From: Hymenobacter wooponensis
GTDB taxonomy: Bacteria; Bacteroidota; Bacteroidia; Cytophagales; Hymenobacteraceae
Assembly (NCBI RefSeq): GCF_004745865.1
Contig: NZ_SRKZ01000002.1
Span: 496,001 to 560,000, forward strand
Reading direction: 5' to 3'
DNA: 64,000 bases
Part shown: positions 23,224 through 32,064 of the stretch, piece by piece
How the letters are laid out: each line of letters opens with the position of its first letter
How positions within the stretch are numbered: position 1 is the first letter of the stretch
The notes under the pieces: generated by a model
Seen by the model: the letters and a program-made list of their open reading frames with translations, nothing else
What the model was told of the DNA's origin: nothing
Database searches by the model: none
Position numbers and translations under genes: made by a program

Positions 23224-26200
23224 ATGGTTGCCGAACTGGTCGACTTCGAGCTTTTGTTCGACGTGCTGCCCTCCCCGCACCTAGTACTGCGGCCTGACCT
23301 TACCCTACTTGCCCTTAATGATGCCATGTGCCGCCTGCTCTGCTGTGAGCGGGCGGCGGTGGCGGGGCGCTCTATTATTGAAGTGCTAGCCACGGGCCCC
23401 GTGGTGGGCCCCACCCAGCATCAAGAGTGGCACGAGGCCCTGCAGAAAGCCCAGCAGCAACGGGCACCGCAGGTGCTGGAAGCGCAGCAGTTTACTCATA
23501 CTGCCCCCGATGGCACTGTATTTCCGCGCTACTGGCAAATGACGCTGCAGCCCGTATTTACGGAAGCCGGTGGCCTACGCTACCTCCTGTGCCGGTGCCT
23601 TGATGTAACCGACCAGGTGCGACTGCAGCAGCAGGGCAAGTTCAACTACGAGAGCTTCACGCTGCTGGCCCGCGCCACTCACGACATTATCTGGGACCAT
23701 GATTTGCGCACCGGGCACTTGTGGCGTAATGAGATGTTCAACGTCCTGTTTGGCTACCCCGTCAGCTCCGAGACCAGCACCTATGCCTTTTGGCAAAGCT
23801 GCGTACACCCCGACGACCTCCCCGCCCTGCATGTGTACATGAGCGGCTTGGTGGCAGGGGCCGCTACGTCGGGTAATGCGGAGTACCGCTTGCGCCGGGC
23901 CAATGGCTCTTGGGCCGAGGTGGTAGACCGCTTCTACATTGTGCGCGATGACAAGGGGCAGGCGCTCCGGATACTGGGAGCCATGCAGGACGTAACCCAG
24001 GCCCGCAACACGGAGCGCGCCCTGCACCAGAGCCTAGAGCAATTCCAGCTGCTGGCCGATTTTGTTCCCCAGCTCGTTTGGACGACCGATGCGGAAGGCC
24101 GTGTTACATATTTCAACCAGCGCTGGCAGGAATACATGGATGAAGATGGGAAGTTCCTGTCGTCTGACGGCCTGTGGTTGCACCAGCTCCACCCCGATGA
24201 CCAGCAACGCACTCACCTACGCTGGCAGGCCTCGTTACAGTCGGGAGAAGCCTATGAATGCGAGTATCGCCTCCGAAGCCGCAGTGGGCAATTCCGTTGG
24301 TTTCTGGCGCAGGCCCTGCCAGTGCGTAATGCGGCCGGCGAGGTGGAGCAGTGGTTTGGCAGCTGCACCAACATCGATGAGCAGAAGCGCACCCAACTGG
24401 TGTTGGCCGAGAAGGATCAGCAGCTCCAGTACATTGTGGGCGAGGTGCCCGCTTTCCTGGCCACGCTGCTAGGCCCAAGCCACGTAGTGAGCTTCATCAA
24501 TAGCCATTTCAACCGCTTCTTGGGCAACCATGTTCGACCGGGGCAAACGGCTCGCACGGCGGCTCCCTGGCTAGAGCAGCAGGGCTTACTCGACATTCTG
24601 GATCAAGTATACACCACCGGTGAGCCCGCCAGCGGCCATGAGCAACTGGTAGAGGTACCCGCCCAACCAGATACGCCCGCCCAGGAGCACTACTTCGACT
24701 TTGTGTGCCGCCCGCTGCGCAACGACCAGCAAAACATGCAGGGCATTCTGGTATTTGCCGTGGATGTGACGGACCGTGTACTGGCCCGCCGCCGCATGGA
24801 AGACCTGGGTGCCGAGCTGCACCGCCAAGATGAGTTGCTACGCCAGATGCTGGAGTCGCTGCCCCAGATGACGAGCATTATCCGGCCCGATGGCCTGATG
24901 GAATACGCTAGCCCCCAGTGGTTTGACTATACAGGCCAGACGTTGGACGACCTGGCCCACGCCTGGCAAAGCGCGCTACACCCCGCTGATCAGGCCTCTA
25001 GCCAGGAGCTCTTTGCCCAGGCCCAATCTACCTTGCGGGGCTATTCCCAGGAAATACGGTTGCGTAACCAGCACGGGCAGTATCGGTGGCACCTCAACCG
25101 CATGGTGCCCGCGCTCAACAATGCCGGCAAGCTACACCGGTGGTATGGCACCAGCACCGACATTCACGAGCAGCGCCTGCTGGCTGAAGAGCTGCGGCGC
25201 AGCGAAGAGCAGTTCCGCTTCCTAGCCGAAACCATTCCCGCCATCGTCTGGACGGCCCAGCCCGACGGCAAGATTGACTACCTGAATTCGCGCTGGTCAG
25301 AACACACAGGCGTACCCACTGCGCAAACCTTGCAAAAAGGCTGGGGCGGGCTGATCCACCCCGATGAGGTGGAGGAGGCATTCACGCAGTACAAGCACAG
25401 CATGCAAACCGGCCAAAACCTAAGCATGGAAAGCCGCTTGCTGGATGTACGCACGGGTCGCTACCGCTGGTATCTGCACCGGGCTTATGCTTTGCGCAGT
25501 GCTGATGACAGCATTGTGCGCTGGTTTGGCACCACCACCGACATCGACGACTATAAGCGGGTACAAGAGCGCCTGGAGGAACGTAACGCCGAGCTCACCC
25601 GCACCAACCAGGACCTGGACTACTTCGTGTACACGGCCTCTCATGACCTGAAGCAGCCCATCAACAACATGGCCGGCATCTTCCAGGAGCTGGTCCGGAC
25701 GGCTACCTTCCACGATCCGGATGCTGTTCAGCTAGTGTCCATGTTTGAGAAGGCGCTGCACCAGATTTACGGCACCATTCACGACCTCTCAGAGCTGGTG
25801 CAGGTGCAGAAGCTGCGCCACGAGGTGCCGCTGGAACTGGTAGAGCTGGCCCCCCTGACGCAGGAGGTGCTCATTAGCATAGCAGAACCTCTGGAGCTGC
25901 TGAAAGCGCAGGTGACCATGGATTTCTCGGCGGTACCGGCCCTACCCTTTGTGCGCCCTAACCTGCAAAGCGTGCTGTACAACCTGCTCAGCAATGCCCT
26001 GAAATACGCCTCCCCCGACCGGCAGCCGCAGGTGCACATTAGCACTATTCTGGAAAACGACCAGCCAGTGCTACTGGTGCAGGATAATGGCGTGGGCATC
26101 GATTTGGCTCGTTACGGCAGCGAAATGTTTCAGATGTTTCGTCGCTTCCACGACCACGTGCCGGGCTCGGGCATGGGCTTGTATTTGGTGAATCGTATTG

Positions 26201-26313
26201 TTCAGAGCCACGGGGGGCGCATTTCTGTGGAAAGCCGGGTTGGGGAGGGCACTACGTTTCGGCTGTACCTGCGGCCCCTGGAAGAAGTAGCTACAAGCGC
26301 CACTGTTTCCTGA
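23224..26313 (+). CDS. Multi-PAS sensor histidine kinase
   Basis: 1029 aa if it starts at the ATG at 23224; an upstream ATG at 23122 adds 34 residues with no domain. Six PAS domains are visible at about 10-135, 140-265, 268-390, 395-520, 530-655 and 660-780, most of the PAS_3 type with WxxxLHPDD and a closing GxxxDI/DV. The phosphoacceptor helix TASHDLKQPINN has His near 807. The ATPase part (900-1020) has NLLSNALKYA, DNGVGIDL and GSGMGLYLV. No transmembrane helix or receiver domain is visible, so it is a cytosolic kinase acting through an unknown regulator. It is followed 49 bases later by a PAS-only protein. Confidence 0.93.
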   Translation: MVAELVDFELLFDVLPSPHLVLRPDLTLLALNDAMCRLLCCERAAVAGRSIIEVLATGPVVGPTQHQEWHEALQKAQQQRAPQVLEAQQFTHTAPDGTVFPRYWQMTLQPVFTEAGGLRYLLCRCLDVTDQVRLQQQGKFNYESFTLLARATHDIIWDHDLRTGHLWRNEMFNVLFGYPVSSETSTYAFWQSCVHPDDLPALHVYMSGLVAGAATSGNAEYRLRRANGSWAEVVDRFYIVRDDKGQALRILGAMQDVTQARNTERALHQSLEQFQLLADFVPQLVWTTDAEGRVTYFNQRWQEYMDEDGKFLSSDGLWLHQLHPDDQQRTHLRWQASLQSGEAYECEYRLRSRSGQFRWFLAQALPVRNAAGEVEQWFGSCTNIDEQKRTQLVLAEKDQQLQYIVGEVPAFLATLLGPSHVVSFINSHFNRFLGNHVRPGQTARTAAPWLEQQGLLDILDQVYTTGEPASGHEQLVEVPAQPDTPAQEHYFDFVCRPLRNDQQNMQGILVFAVDVTDRVLARRRMEDLGAELHRQDELLRQMLESLPQMTSIIRPDGLMEYASPQWFDYTGQTLDDLAHAWQSALHPADQASSQELFAQAQSTLRGYSQEIRLRNQHGQYRWHLNRMVPALNNAGKLHRWYGTSTDIHEQRLLAEELRRSEEQFRFLAETIPAIVWTAQPDGKIDYLNSRWSEHTGVPTAQTLQKGWGGLIHPDEVEEAFTQYKHSMQTGQNLSMESRLLDVRTGRYRWYLHRAYALRSADDSIVRWFGTTTDIDDYKRVQERLEERNAELTRTNQDLDYFVYTASHDLKQPINNMAGIFQELVRTATFHDPDAVQLVSMFEKALHQIYGTIHDLSELVQVQKLRHEVPLELVELAPLTQEVLISIAEPLELLKAQVTMDFSAVPALPFVRPNLQSVLYNLLSNALKYASPDRQPQVHISTILENDQPVLLVQDNGVGIDLARYGSEMFQMFRRFHDHVPGSGMGLYLVNRIVQSHGGRISVESRVGEGTTFRLYLRPLEEVATSATVS

Positions 26314-26362
26314 GCTTAAGCTCGTATCTTACTGGCTCTTATTGCACTTTCTCCTCTCCCAC

Positions 26363-27154
26363 ATGCTCTGGTCTGATACTGTTGAAACCGACGCGGCCCG
26401 CCTCCTTATGCGGGAGTTGCATCCCGTGCCCATGCTCGACGCCCTGCCTCATCTGGCCTGGCTCTCTACTCCCGATGGCACCGTGATTCATTGCAACGCG
26501 CGTTGGTTCAGCTACACTGGGGCGCCGGAAAATGTGCTGACCGATGGAGGGTTTATAGAGTATCTGCACCCCGATGACCGCGCCGACGCCGCCGATGCTC
26601 AACTGCGCCACCTCCCCAATGGACAGACGCTGGAGCTGCATCTGCGCTGGCTAGGCCAGGATGGGCGCTACCGCTGGTACCTCGATCGGGTGGTGCCACT
26701 GTATTCCATAACCGGCGAGCTGCTGGGCTGGCTGGGCACCTCCACCGATATTGATGAGCAGAAGCGCACCGAAATGCAGGAGCGCCGCGGCCGGGAGCTG
26801 TTCGAGCTCATGGCCCGCGCCACCAATGACCTAATCTGGGACTGGGACATCAACTCCGGCCGCATGTGGTACAGCGAGGAGTTTTGGCAGCTGGTAGGCC
26901 ACCCACCTCGCCCCAACACCGAAACAATATCCTTCTGGCTGAGCCTTATTCACCCCGATGATCTGGATCGGGTAACGAGCGGCGTGCAGTCGGACCTGAC
27001 GACCACTTCTAAGCTGCTGGAATCGACGTACCGCCTGCGCCGCGCCGACGGCCGCTACCTCACCATCCAGGACCGCGCCTGCGTAATTCACGATGCTACT
27101 GGTTTACCCGTGCGTATGGTGGGCGCCATGCGCGACGTTAGTAACGAAGGGTAG
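26363..27154 (+). CDS. Two-PAS-domain protein without an output domain
   Basis: 263 aa from the ATG at 26363. It holds two PAS_3-like domains: residues 18-140 (PHLAWLSTPDGTVIHCNARW, YLHPDDRADA, GWLGTSTDIDEQKR) and 145-260 (LIWDWDINSGRMWYSEEFW, LIHPDDLDRV, RMVGAMRDV). The second domain resembles PAS 2 of the upstream kinase. It ends right after the second domain, with no kinase, GGDEF or HTH. It could be a partner sensor for the kinase or a remnant of a longer kinase. No frame continuation of a kinase is visible downstream. Same strand and close spacing suggest cotranscription with the kinase. Confidence 0.85.
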   Translation: MLWSDTVETDAARLLMRELHPVPMLDALPHLAWLSTPDGTVIHCNARWFSYTGAPENVLTDGGFIEYLHPDDRADAADAQLRHLPNGQTLELHLRWLGQDGRYRWYLDRVVPLYSITGELLGWLGTSTDIDEQKRTEMQERRGRELFELMARATNDLIWDWDINSGRMWYSEEFWQLVGHPPRPNTETISFWLSLIHPDDLDRVTSGVQSDLTTTSKLLESTYRLRRADGRYLTIQDRACVIHDATGLPVRMVGAMRDVSNEG

Positions 27155-27312
27155 CGCAATGCCCTTATAGCTACCCCTGGCCACCTGGCCTACGGCTGAT
27201 AGGCTACCAACTGGTGCTGCGCTTGCAGAGGCCTAGCTTTCGTAAAAGCCGCTAGGCCACGTGGCGCGCCGTGCGTACTTTGGCGAACTACTTATTCAGC
27301 TAGCTATTCCGC

Positions 27313-28479
27313 ATGGCCTCGCCTTTGCTCCGCTCCAAGCTGCCCGACGTGGGCACCAGTATTTTTTCGGTGATGACCCAGCTGGCCCAGGAACATGGGG
27401 CCATCAACCTGGCGCAAGGCTTCCCCGACTACGACCCGCCGCAGGCGTTACTGGCCGCACTAGCCCAACACGTAACTACGCCCGGCCACCAGCAATATGC
27501 CCCCATGCCTGGCCTACCGCGGCTGCGCGAAGCCATCAGCCAGAAAACGGCGCACGTGTACGGCGTAGCAGCCCCCGACCCAGCCACGGAAATTACTGTC
27601 ACGAGCGGCGCTACCGAGGCCTTGTATGCCGTATTGGCCGCCGTAGTGCACCCCGGCGATGAGGTACTGGTGCTGGAACCCGCCTACGACCTGTACGGCC
27701 CAGCCATCCGGCTGCAGGGCGGCGTGCCGGTGTACGTTCCCCTGACTCTCCCCGAATTTCGGCCCGATTGGGACCGGGTAAAGGCAGCGCTTACGCCCCG
27801 CACCCGTCTCATTATGCTCAACACGCCCAACAACCCAACCGGGGCCGTGCTCACTCCTCAAGACTTAACCACCCTAGCTGAGCTCCTGCGCGACACTACT
27901 ACTCTCGTACTCAGCGATGAGGTGTATGAGCATATGGTGTTTGATGGGCAGCCCCACCACAGCGTGTTGCAAAACCCTGAGCTGCGCGAGCGGGCGTTTG
28001 TGCTTTCTTCATTTGGCAAAACCTACCACGCCACCGGGTGGAAGGTTGGTTACTGTGTGGCGCCGCCTGCTCTCACCACTGAGCTGCGGCGCGTGCATCA
28101 GTTCGTGACGTTTAGCGTAAGCACTCCTACCCAGCACGCCCTGGCAGATGTGCTGCCGGACGCGACTCTTTTTGAAACGCTACCAGCCTTTTATCAGCAG
28201 AAGCGCGACTTGTTCCGGGAGCTGCTAGCGCCTACGGGCTTCCGCCTATTGCCTGTGGAGGGGGCCTACTTTCAGGTAGCGAACTTCAGCGCTTTGTCTC
28301 CCGGCACCGACGACGTAACGTTTGCCCGGCGCCTCACCCAAGAAACGGGCGTGGCAGTAGTCCCCATTTCGGCGTTTTATCACGACGGCCAAGACCACAG
28401 CTTGGTGCGCTTCTGTTTTGCCAAACAGGAAAGCACATTACGTGCCGCCGCTCAGCGCCTGCAGCAGGGCTTGGCCTAG
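27313..28479 (+). CDS. Methionine aminotransferase, YbdL-like (PLP, fold type I)
   Basis: 388 aa, cytosolic. The PLP lysine is Lys236 in SSFGKTYHATGWKVG. Other class I/II aminotransferase marks are INLAQGFPDYDPP at the N-terminus, YAPMPGLPRLREAI, NTPNNPTGAVLT and LSDEVYEHMVFDG, and the final Arg in HSLVRFCF. YbdL-type enzymes prefer methionine, phenylalanine and histidine with keto acid acceptors. An omega-amidase gene lies 245 bases downstream on the same strand, which fits a glutamine-dependent transamination route. A -7-like TACTTTG is upstream at 27276. Specific substrate is inference. Confidence 0.9.
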   Translation: MASPLLRSKLPDVGTSIFSVMTQLAQEHGAINLAQGFPDYDPPQALLAALAQHVTTPGHQQYAPMPGLPRLREAISQKTAHVYGVAAPDPATEITVTSGATEALYAVLAAVVHPGDEVLVLEPAYDLYGPAIRLQGGVPVYVPLTLPEFRPDWDRVKAALTPRTRLIMLNTPNNPTGAVLTPQDLTTLAELLRDTTTLVLSDEVYEHMVFDGQPHHSVLQNPELRERAFVLSSFGKTYHATGWKVGYCVAPPALTTELRRVHQFVTFSVSTPTQHALADVLPDATLFETLPAFYQQKRDLFRELLAPTGFRLLPVEGAYFQVANFSALSPGTDDVTFARRLTQETGVAVVPISAFYHDGQDHSLVRFCFAKQESTLRAAAQRLQQGLA

Positions 28480-28594
28480 CCTAGTGGGTAAAGAAGCGCG
28501 GCACATCTGCCCGCCCTAGTAAGCACCGCTTGGCGTGGTTTTGGAAGCAAAATTGCTTGCGTCTAGTACGAGATGGCCTAGGCTAGAGCAGGAA

Positions 28595-28636
28595 TGGCGT
28601 AGGCCTGCCACGCCATGCAAAGAGTTAGGCTCTTTG
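28595..28636 (+). terminator. Hairpins downstream of the aminotransferase gene
   Basis: Two adjacent small stems: TGGCGT/ACGCCA around an AGGCCTG loop, then CAAAGAG/CTCTTTG with a five-base loop followed by T-rich sequence. A terminator is plausible but the T tract is weak. Confidence 0.4.
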
Positions 28637-28724
28637 TTAGTACACCACACTTTTTTGGAGGTTCTCCTGTATCTTTTGCCTGATATGCCTCTCGGCCTTC
28701 CTGTCACCTGCAATATTCTCCGCT

Positions 28725-29546
28725 TTGTCTGACCTTACCATATCCTTTGTGCAGGCGTCGTTGCATTGGCACGATCCGCACACGAACCGCCAGGATTTAA
28801 GGCGGCACATCGACAAAATCTCCATCAGCACTGATCTGATTGTGCTGCCGGAAATGTTCACCACGGGCTTCAGCATGAACGCGGAAGCTCTGGCTGAACC
28901 CCTGCATGGCCCCACGCTGCAGTGGATGCAGGAAGTAGCCGCCCAGCGCGACGCGGTGGTCACGGGCAGCATTATAATTACGGAGGAAGGCCGCTTTTAC
29001 AACCGGCTACTCTGGGTGAGGCCTGATGGTACCTTCAGCTACTACAACAAGCGCCACCTCTTTACCATGGCCAAAGAGCACGAAGTGTTTACGGCCGGCA
29101 CAGAACGCCTTATTGAGGAATGGCGCGGCTGGCGCATTTGTCCGCTGGTATGCTACGACCTGCGCTTCCCGGTATGGAGCCGTAACCAGCCCGAGCACCC
29201 CTACGACCTACTCCTCTACGTGGCCAACTGGCCCGCTACCCGCCGTACCGCTTGGATTACGCTGCTGCGCGCCCGCGCCATCGAGAACCTGGCCTACACC
29301 ATAGGCGTCAACCGCGTTGGCATCGATGGCAATAGCCTAGCCTACGCCGGCGACTCTGCCCTGCTGGATATGCGTGGTGAATACTTAGTGGAAGTGGGCA
29401 ACCAAGAAACCAGCATCACCCGCACCCTGCGCCGCGCCGACCTTGAATCCTTCCGGGAGCGATTTCCGGCGCTGGCAGATGGCGACCCATTTGAACTCCG
29501 CGAGGCCTTGGTACCACAAGAAAGGCTCAAGCCTCATAACTCATAA
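28725..29546 (+). CDS. Omega-amidase (YafV-like carbon-nitrogen hydrolase)
   Basis: 273 aa. The start is TTG: the frame begins TTG-S-D-L-T-I-S-F-V-Q, exactly where homologous proteins begin, and no in-frame ATG lies near. The nitrilase-superfamily triad is complete: Glu43 in VLPEMFTTGFSM, Lys109 in YNKRHLF, Cys143 in PLVCYDLRFPVW. These enzymes hydrolyse alpha-ketoglutaramate and alpha-ketosuccinamate to keto acid and ammonia. With the YbdL-like aminotransferase upstream it makes transamination from glutamine irreversible. Cytosolic. Ends in a strong terminator. Confidence 0.9.
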   Translation: MSDLTISFVQASLHWHDPHTNRQDLRRHIDKISISTDLIVLPEMFTTGFSMNAEALAEPLHGPTLQWMQEVAAQRDAVVTGSIIITEEGRFYNRLLWVRPDGTFSYYNKRHLFTMAKEHEVFTAGTERLIEEWRGWRICPLVCYDLRFPVWSRNQPEHPYDLLLYVANWPATRRTAWITLLRARAIENLAYTIGVNRVGIDGNSLAYAGDSALLDMRGEYLVEVGNQETSITRTLRRADLESFRERFPALADGDPFELREALVPQERLKPHNS

Positions 29547-29589
29547 CCCTTCTAGCCATGCTCCGCACAGCGGCAGGCCCAGAAAACGT

Positions 29590-29625
29590 AAAGCCCTTAC
29601 ATCTACTCAAGATGTAAGGGCTTTT
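29590..29625 (+). terminator. Terminator of the omega-amidase gene
   Basis: Perfect stem AAAGCCCTTACATCT/AGATGTAAGGGCTTT with a short loop and T run. Confidence 0.92.
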
Positions 29626-29697
29626 CTTAGCGTAGAACTGATGGGCTCGGCAAGTAGCGCTTTTCTTCGAATGCGTTGTGCCGGGCGTAATTTGGGG

Positions 29698-32007
29698 TTA
29701 CTGCACTACCAAGCGCTTGACGGCTTGTTCGCCGGTTTCGGTTTCGCAGCGGATGAGGTAAACGCCCGGGGCTAGGCCACTCAGGGAGAGCGTGTGAGTA
29801 CGCAACACCTGCATCTGCCGACGGAGTACGCGGCCAGTTACATCTAGCAGTGTAAACCGCACGGGGCGCGCTGCCTCAATAGTAACTGCGGTGGTAGCGG
29901 GGTTAGGGTACAGCTGCAAGGGTAGCGCCGCTGCGGCAGGAGCCGACGTCAGCACCCGGCTGCGAATACTGAATGAGAGAACTCCGCCGGCCTCCGTTCC
30001 CAGATAAAGCTCCGGGCTACCATCCTGATTAACATCGGCCACGGCCGGGGCGAAACGGGCGCGGGACACTGCACCGAGCCGGGCATTTTGGAACTGGCCT
30101 ACCAGCGGGTTAAAGAACAAGTCGGTGCGAGGCAGAAACGCCCCTGTTTGCGCCCGGAAGTTAGAGTACAGCCGTATTTCGCCAGAGCCATCTGCCGTAA
30201 GCAAATCCGGGAAAGAGTCTCCATCGAAGTCGGCTACCACGGGGTGCAGGTTACCAGGGCGGGAACCATCACTCACCCGGATTTGGCCGTAGTCACTGTT
30301 AACCAGCGTAAAGGCTTGGCTTAGGCTGCCCATGCCGGAGTTGCGATAGTAGCGCAGGGAGAACCCGGGAATATCGGAAGAGTTGAGGTTGGTGCCCAGC
30401 AGCAAGTCCACTATTCCATCACCATCCACATCCGTGAAGCAGGGCCCATCATTAACAGTGGCAGAGATAGTACTCAGCAAAGTAGCCGCCCCAAAGGTGG
30501 CGGCTTGCCCTGCGTTGGCCGTGTTGAGCATAACTGCTAGGGGCGCTACCGCGTCTGTGATGGTGCCCGCGCTATTGCTGGTCCGCTGAGTGCTGGTATA
30601 CGCCAGGTCCAGCTTGCCATCGCGGTTCAGATCAACCAACACGGGCTTAATTGCCACTAAATGGCGGCTCGAGAGGCCTAGGTAGTCGCTGGTCACCAGC
30701 TCAAATACGGGCTTACCAGCAGTACCCACGTTGCGGTAGAGACTCAGGGTGGCCCGGTACCGTTGGTTGGGAGTGTTGCGGCTGGTGCCCCCAATGAGCA
30801 TATCCACGAGGCCATCACCGGTTAGGTCGCCGAAAGTGGGCGCGGCGGCTTCGCTAACGTCCAGCATACCTTCTTGCAGGAAATTGTTCTGCTGGAAAGC
30901 GTAGGCCGGAGCCCCCGAAGCGCTGGTGTTGCGGTACAGATGCACCGAAGCACGGGTGTCAACGGTGTCGGTGTTATCGTAGAGGTTGGGCGCTACCACC
31001 ATGTCGGGGCGGCCATCGAAGGTTACATCTACCAAGTACGCCGACGGGAAGTTGGGCACCCGCACCGGCGAAGTGCTGGCCGGGAAGTTCAGGTTGATGC
31101 CGGCGGCGGTCATACGCGCCAGCTGCGAGGTACCATCGTTGCGCAGGCTAATCAGCTCGGCGCAGTTGTCGCGGGCGGTCAGCACATCCAGGTCACCGTC
31201 ACCATCCAGGTCTACTACCTCCAAGTTGTAGCCGCCGGTGTGGTTTGGGCGCGGTATAGCACGGCAAAGATCGGGCTCAAAGGCAAAACCCGTGCAGCCC
31301 GACAAACACGCCGTGATGCCACCCCAGTAACTGGTTGCTTCTACCATGGCTAGCCCACCGCAGCCCGTGGTAGTAGAGTTGCGATAGTAATTGATACTGG
31401 GCGACGTAGAGGCAAAATCATAGGTGAGAATGTCGAGCCGGCCGTCGCCGTTCACGTCCTGAATGGCGGGCAGGTTATAGCCGCCGGTAGTGATATTCAC
31501 GTTTCCGCCGGTGGGCGAGGGGTCAAAATACGTGAGCTGATTGGTGGTAAGCTGAAAGTTAGGCTGCCCATTAGTGCCCGCCACGTTGCGGTACACCCGA
31601 ATGTCGCCGCCGTTGCCATACGTGAACAGGTCGGGCCGGCCGTCGCAGTCGTAGTCGCGCAGCAGCACCCAGCCTTGTAGGCCACTCGGAAACAGCGTTT
31701 CATACTCCGGAGCGTATTGCCAAGCACGGCCCGTGCCGCTGGTCACGCTCAGAAATGTCATGGAGCGGGTGGTGGCGCGGTCGAACAGGTACAGGTCGGG
31801 CTGCTGGTCGCCGTTGAGGTCGATGTTGGAAAACTGGGGCGAGTTTAGCCCCCCGGCCCAGGCATTACGCAGCGTATCGGTGCCGTGCACTACTTTTGCG
31901 ACAGCCTTGAACTCAAACCCGAATGGCTGAGTAGTTTGTGCCGCCGCCTGGCGGGCAACGCCGGCCAGCGTTGCAGCCGTCAGCAATAGAAATATAGAGT
32001 GGCGCAT
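29698..32007 (-). CDS. FG-GAP/VCBS-repeat secreted protein with T9SS type A sorting domain
   Basis: 769 aa from the ATG at 32007, which gives a signal peptide (MRHSIFLLLTAATLAG...AAAQ). The body is a series of FG-GAP-type calcium-binding repeats: DLNGDQQPDLYLFDR, DYDCDGRPDLFTYG, DVNGDGRLDILTYD, DLDGDGDLDVLTA, DLTGDGLVDMLIGG, DVDGDGIVDLLLG and others, suggesting a beta-propeller. The last 75 residues (LQLYPNPATTAVTI, then LAPGVYLIR) are a T9SS type A C-terminal domain, so it is exported by the gliding/T9SS machinery and probably attached to the surface. Adhesion is the likely role. It is divergent from murF with 57 bases between starts. Confidence 0.92.
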   Translation of the reverse strand: MRHSIFLLLTAATLAGVARQAAAQTTQPFGFEFKAVAKVVHGTDTLRNAWAGGLNSPQFSNIDLNGDQQPDLYLFDRATTRSMTFLSVTSGTGRAWQYAPEYETLFPSGLQGWVLLRDYDCDGRPDLFTYGNGGDIRVYRNVAGTNGQPNFQLTTNQLTYFDPSPTGGNVNITTGGYNLPAIQDVNGDGRLDILTYDFASTSPSINYYRNSTTTGCGGLAMVEATSYWGGITACLSGCTGFAFEPDLCRAIPRPNHTGGYNLEVVDLDGDGDLDVLTARDNCAELISLRNDGTSQLARMTAAGINLNFPASTSPVRVPNFPSAYLVDVTFDGRPDMVVAPNLYDNTDTVDTRASVHLYRNTSASGAPAYAFQQNNFLQEGMLDVSEAAAPTFGDLTGDGLVDMLIGGTSRNTPNQRYRATLSLYRNVGTAGKPVFELVTSDYLGLSSRHLVAIKPVLVDLNRDGKLDLAYTSTQRTSNSAGTITDAVAPLAVMLNTANAGQAATFGAATLLSTISATVNDGPCFTDVDGDGIVDLLLGTNLNSSDIPGFSLRYYRNSGMGSLSQAFTLVNSDYGQIRVSDGSRPGNLHPVVADFDGDSFPDLLTADGSGEIRLYSNFRAQTGAFLPRTDLFFNPLVGQFQNARLGAVSRARFAPAVADVNQDGSPELYLGTEAGGVLSFSIRSRVLTSAPAAAALPLQLYPNPATTAVTIEAARPVRFTLLDVTGRVLRRQMQVLRTHTLSLSGLAPGVYLIRCETETGEQAVKRLVVQ

Positions 32008-32064
32008 CGAGTACGAGTATTTTCGGCTACTTCTCACTTAGCTCCCAAGTTACGCATAAACAGC

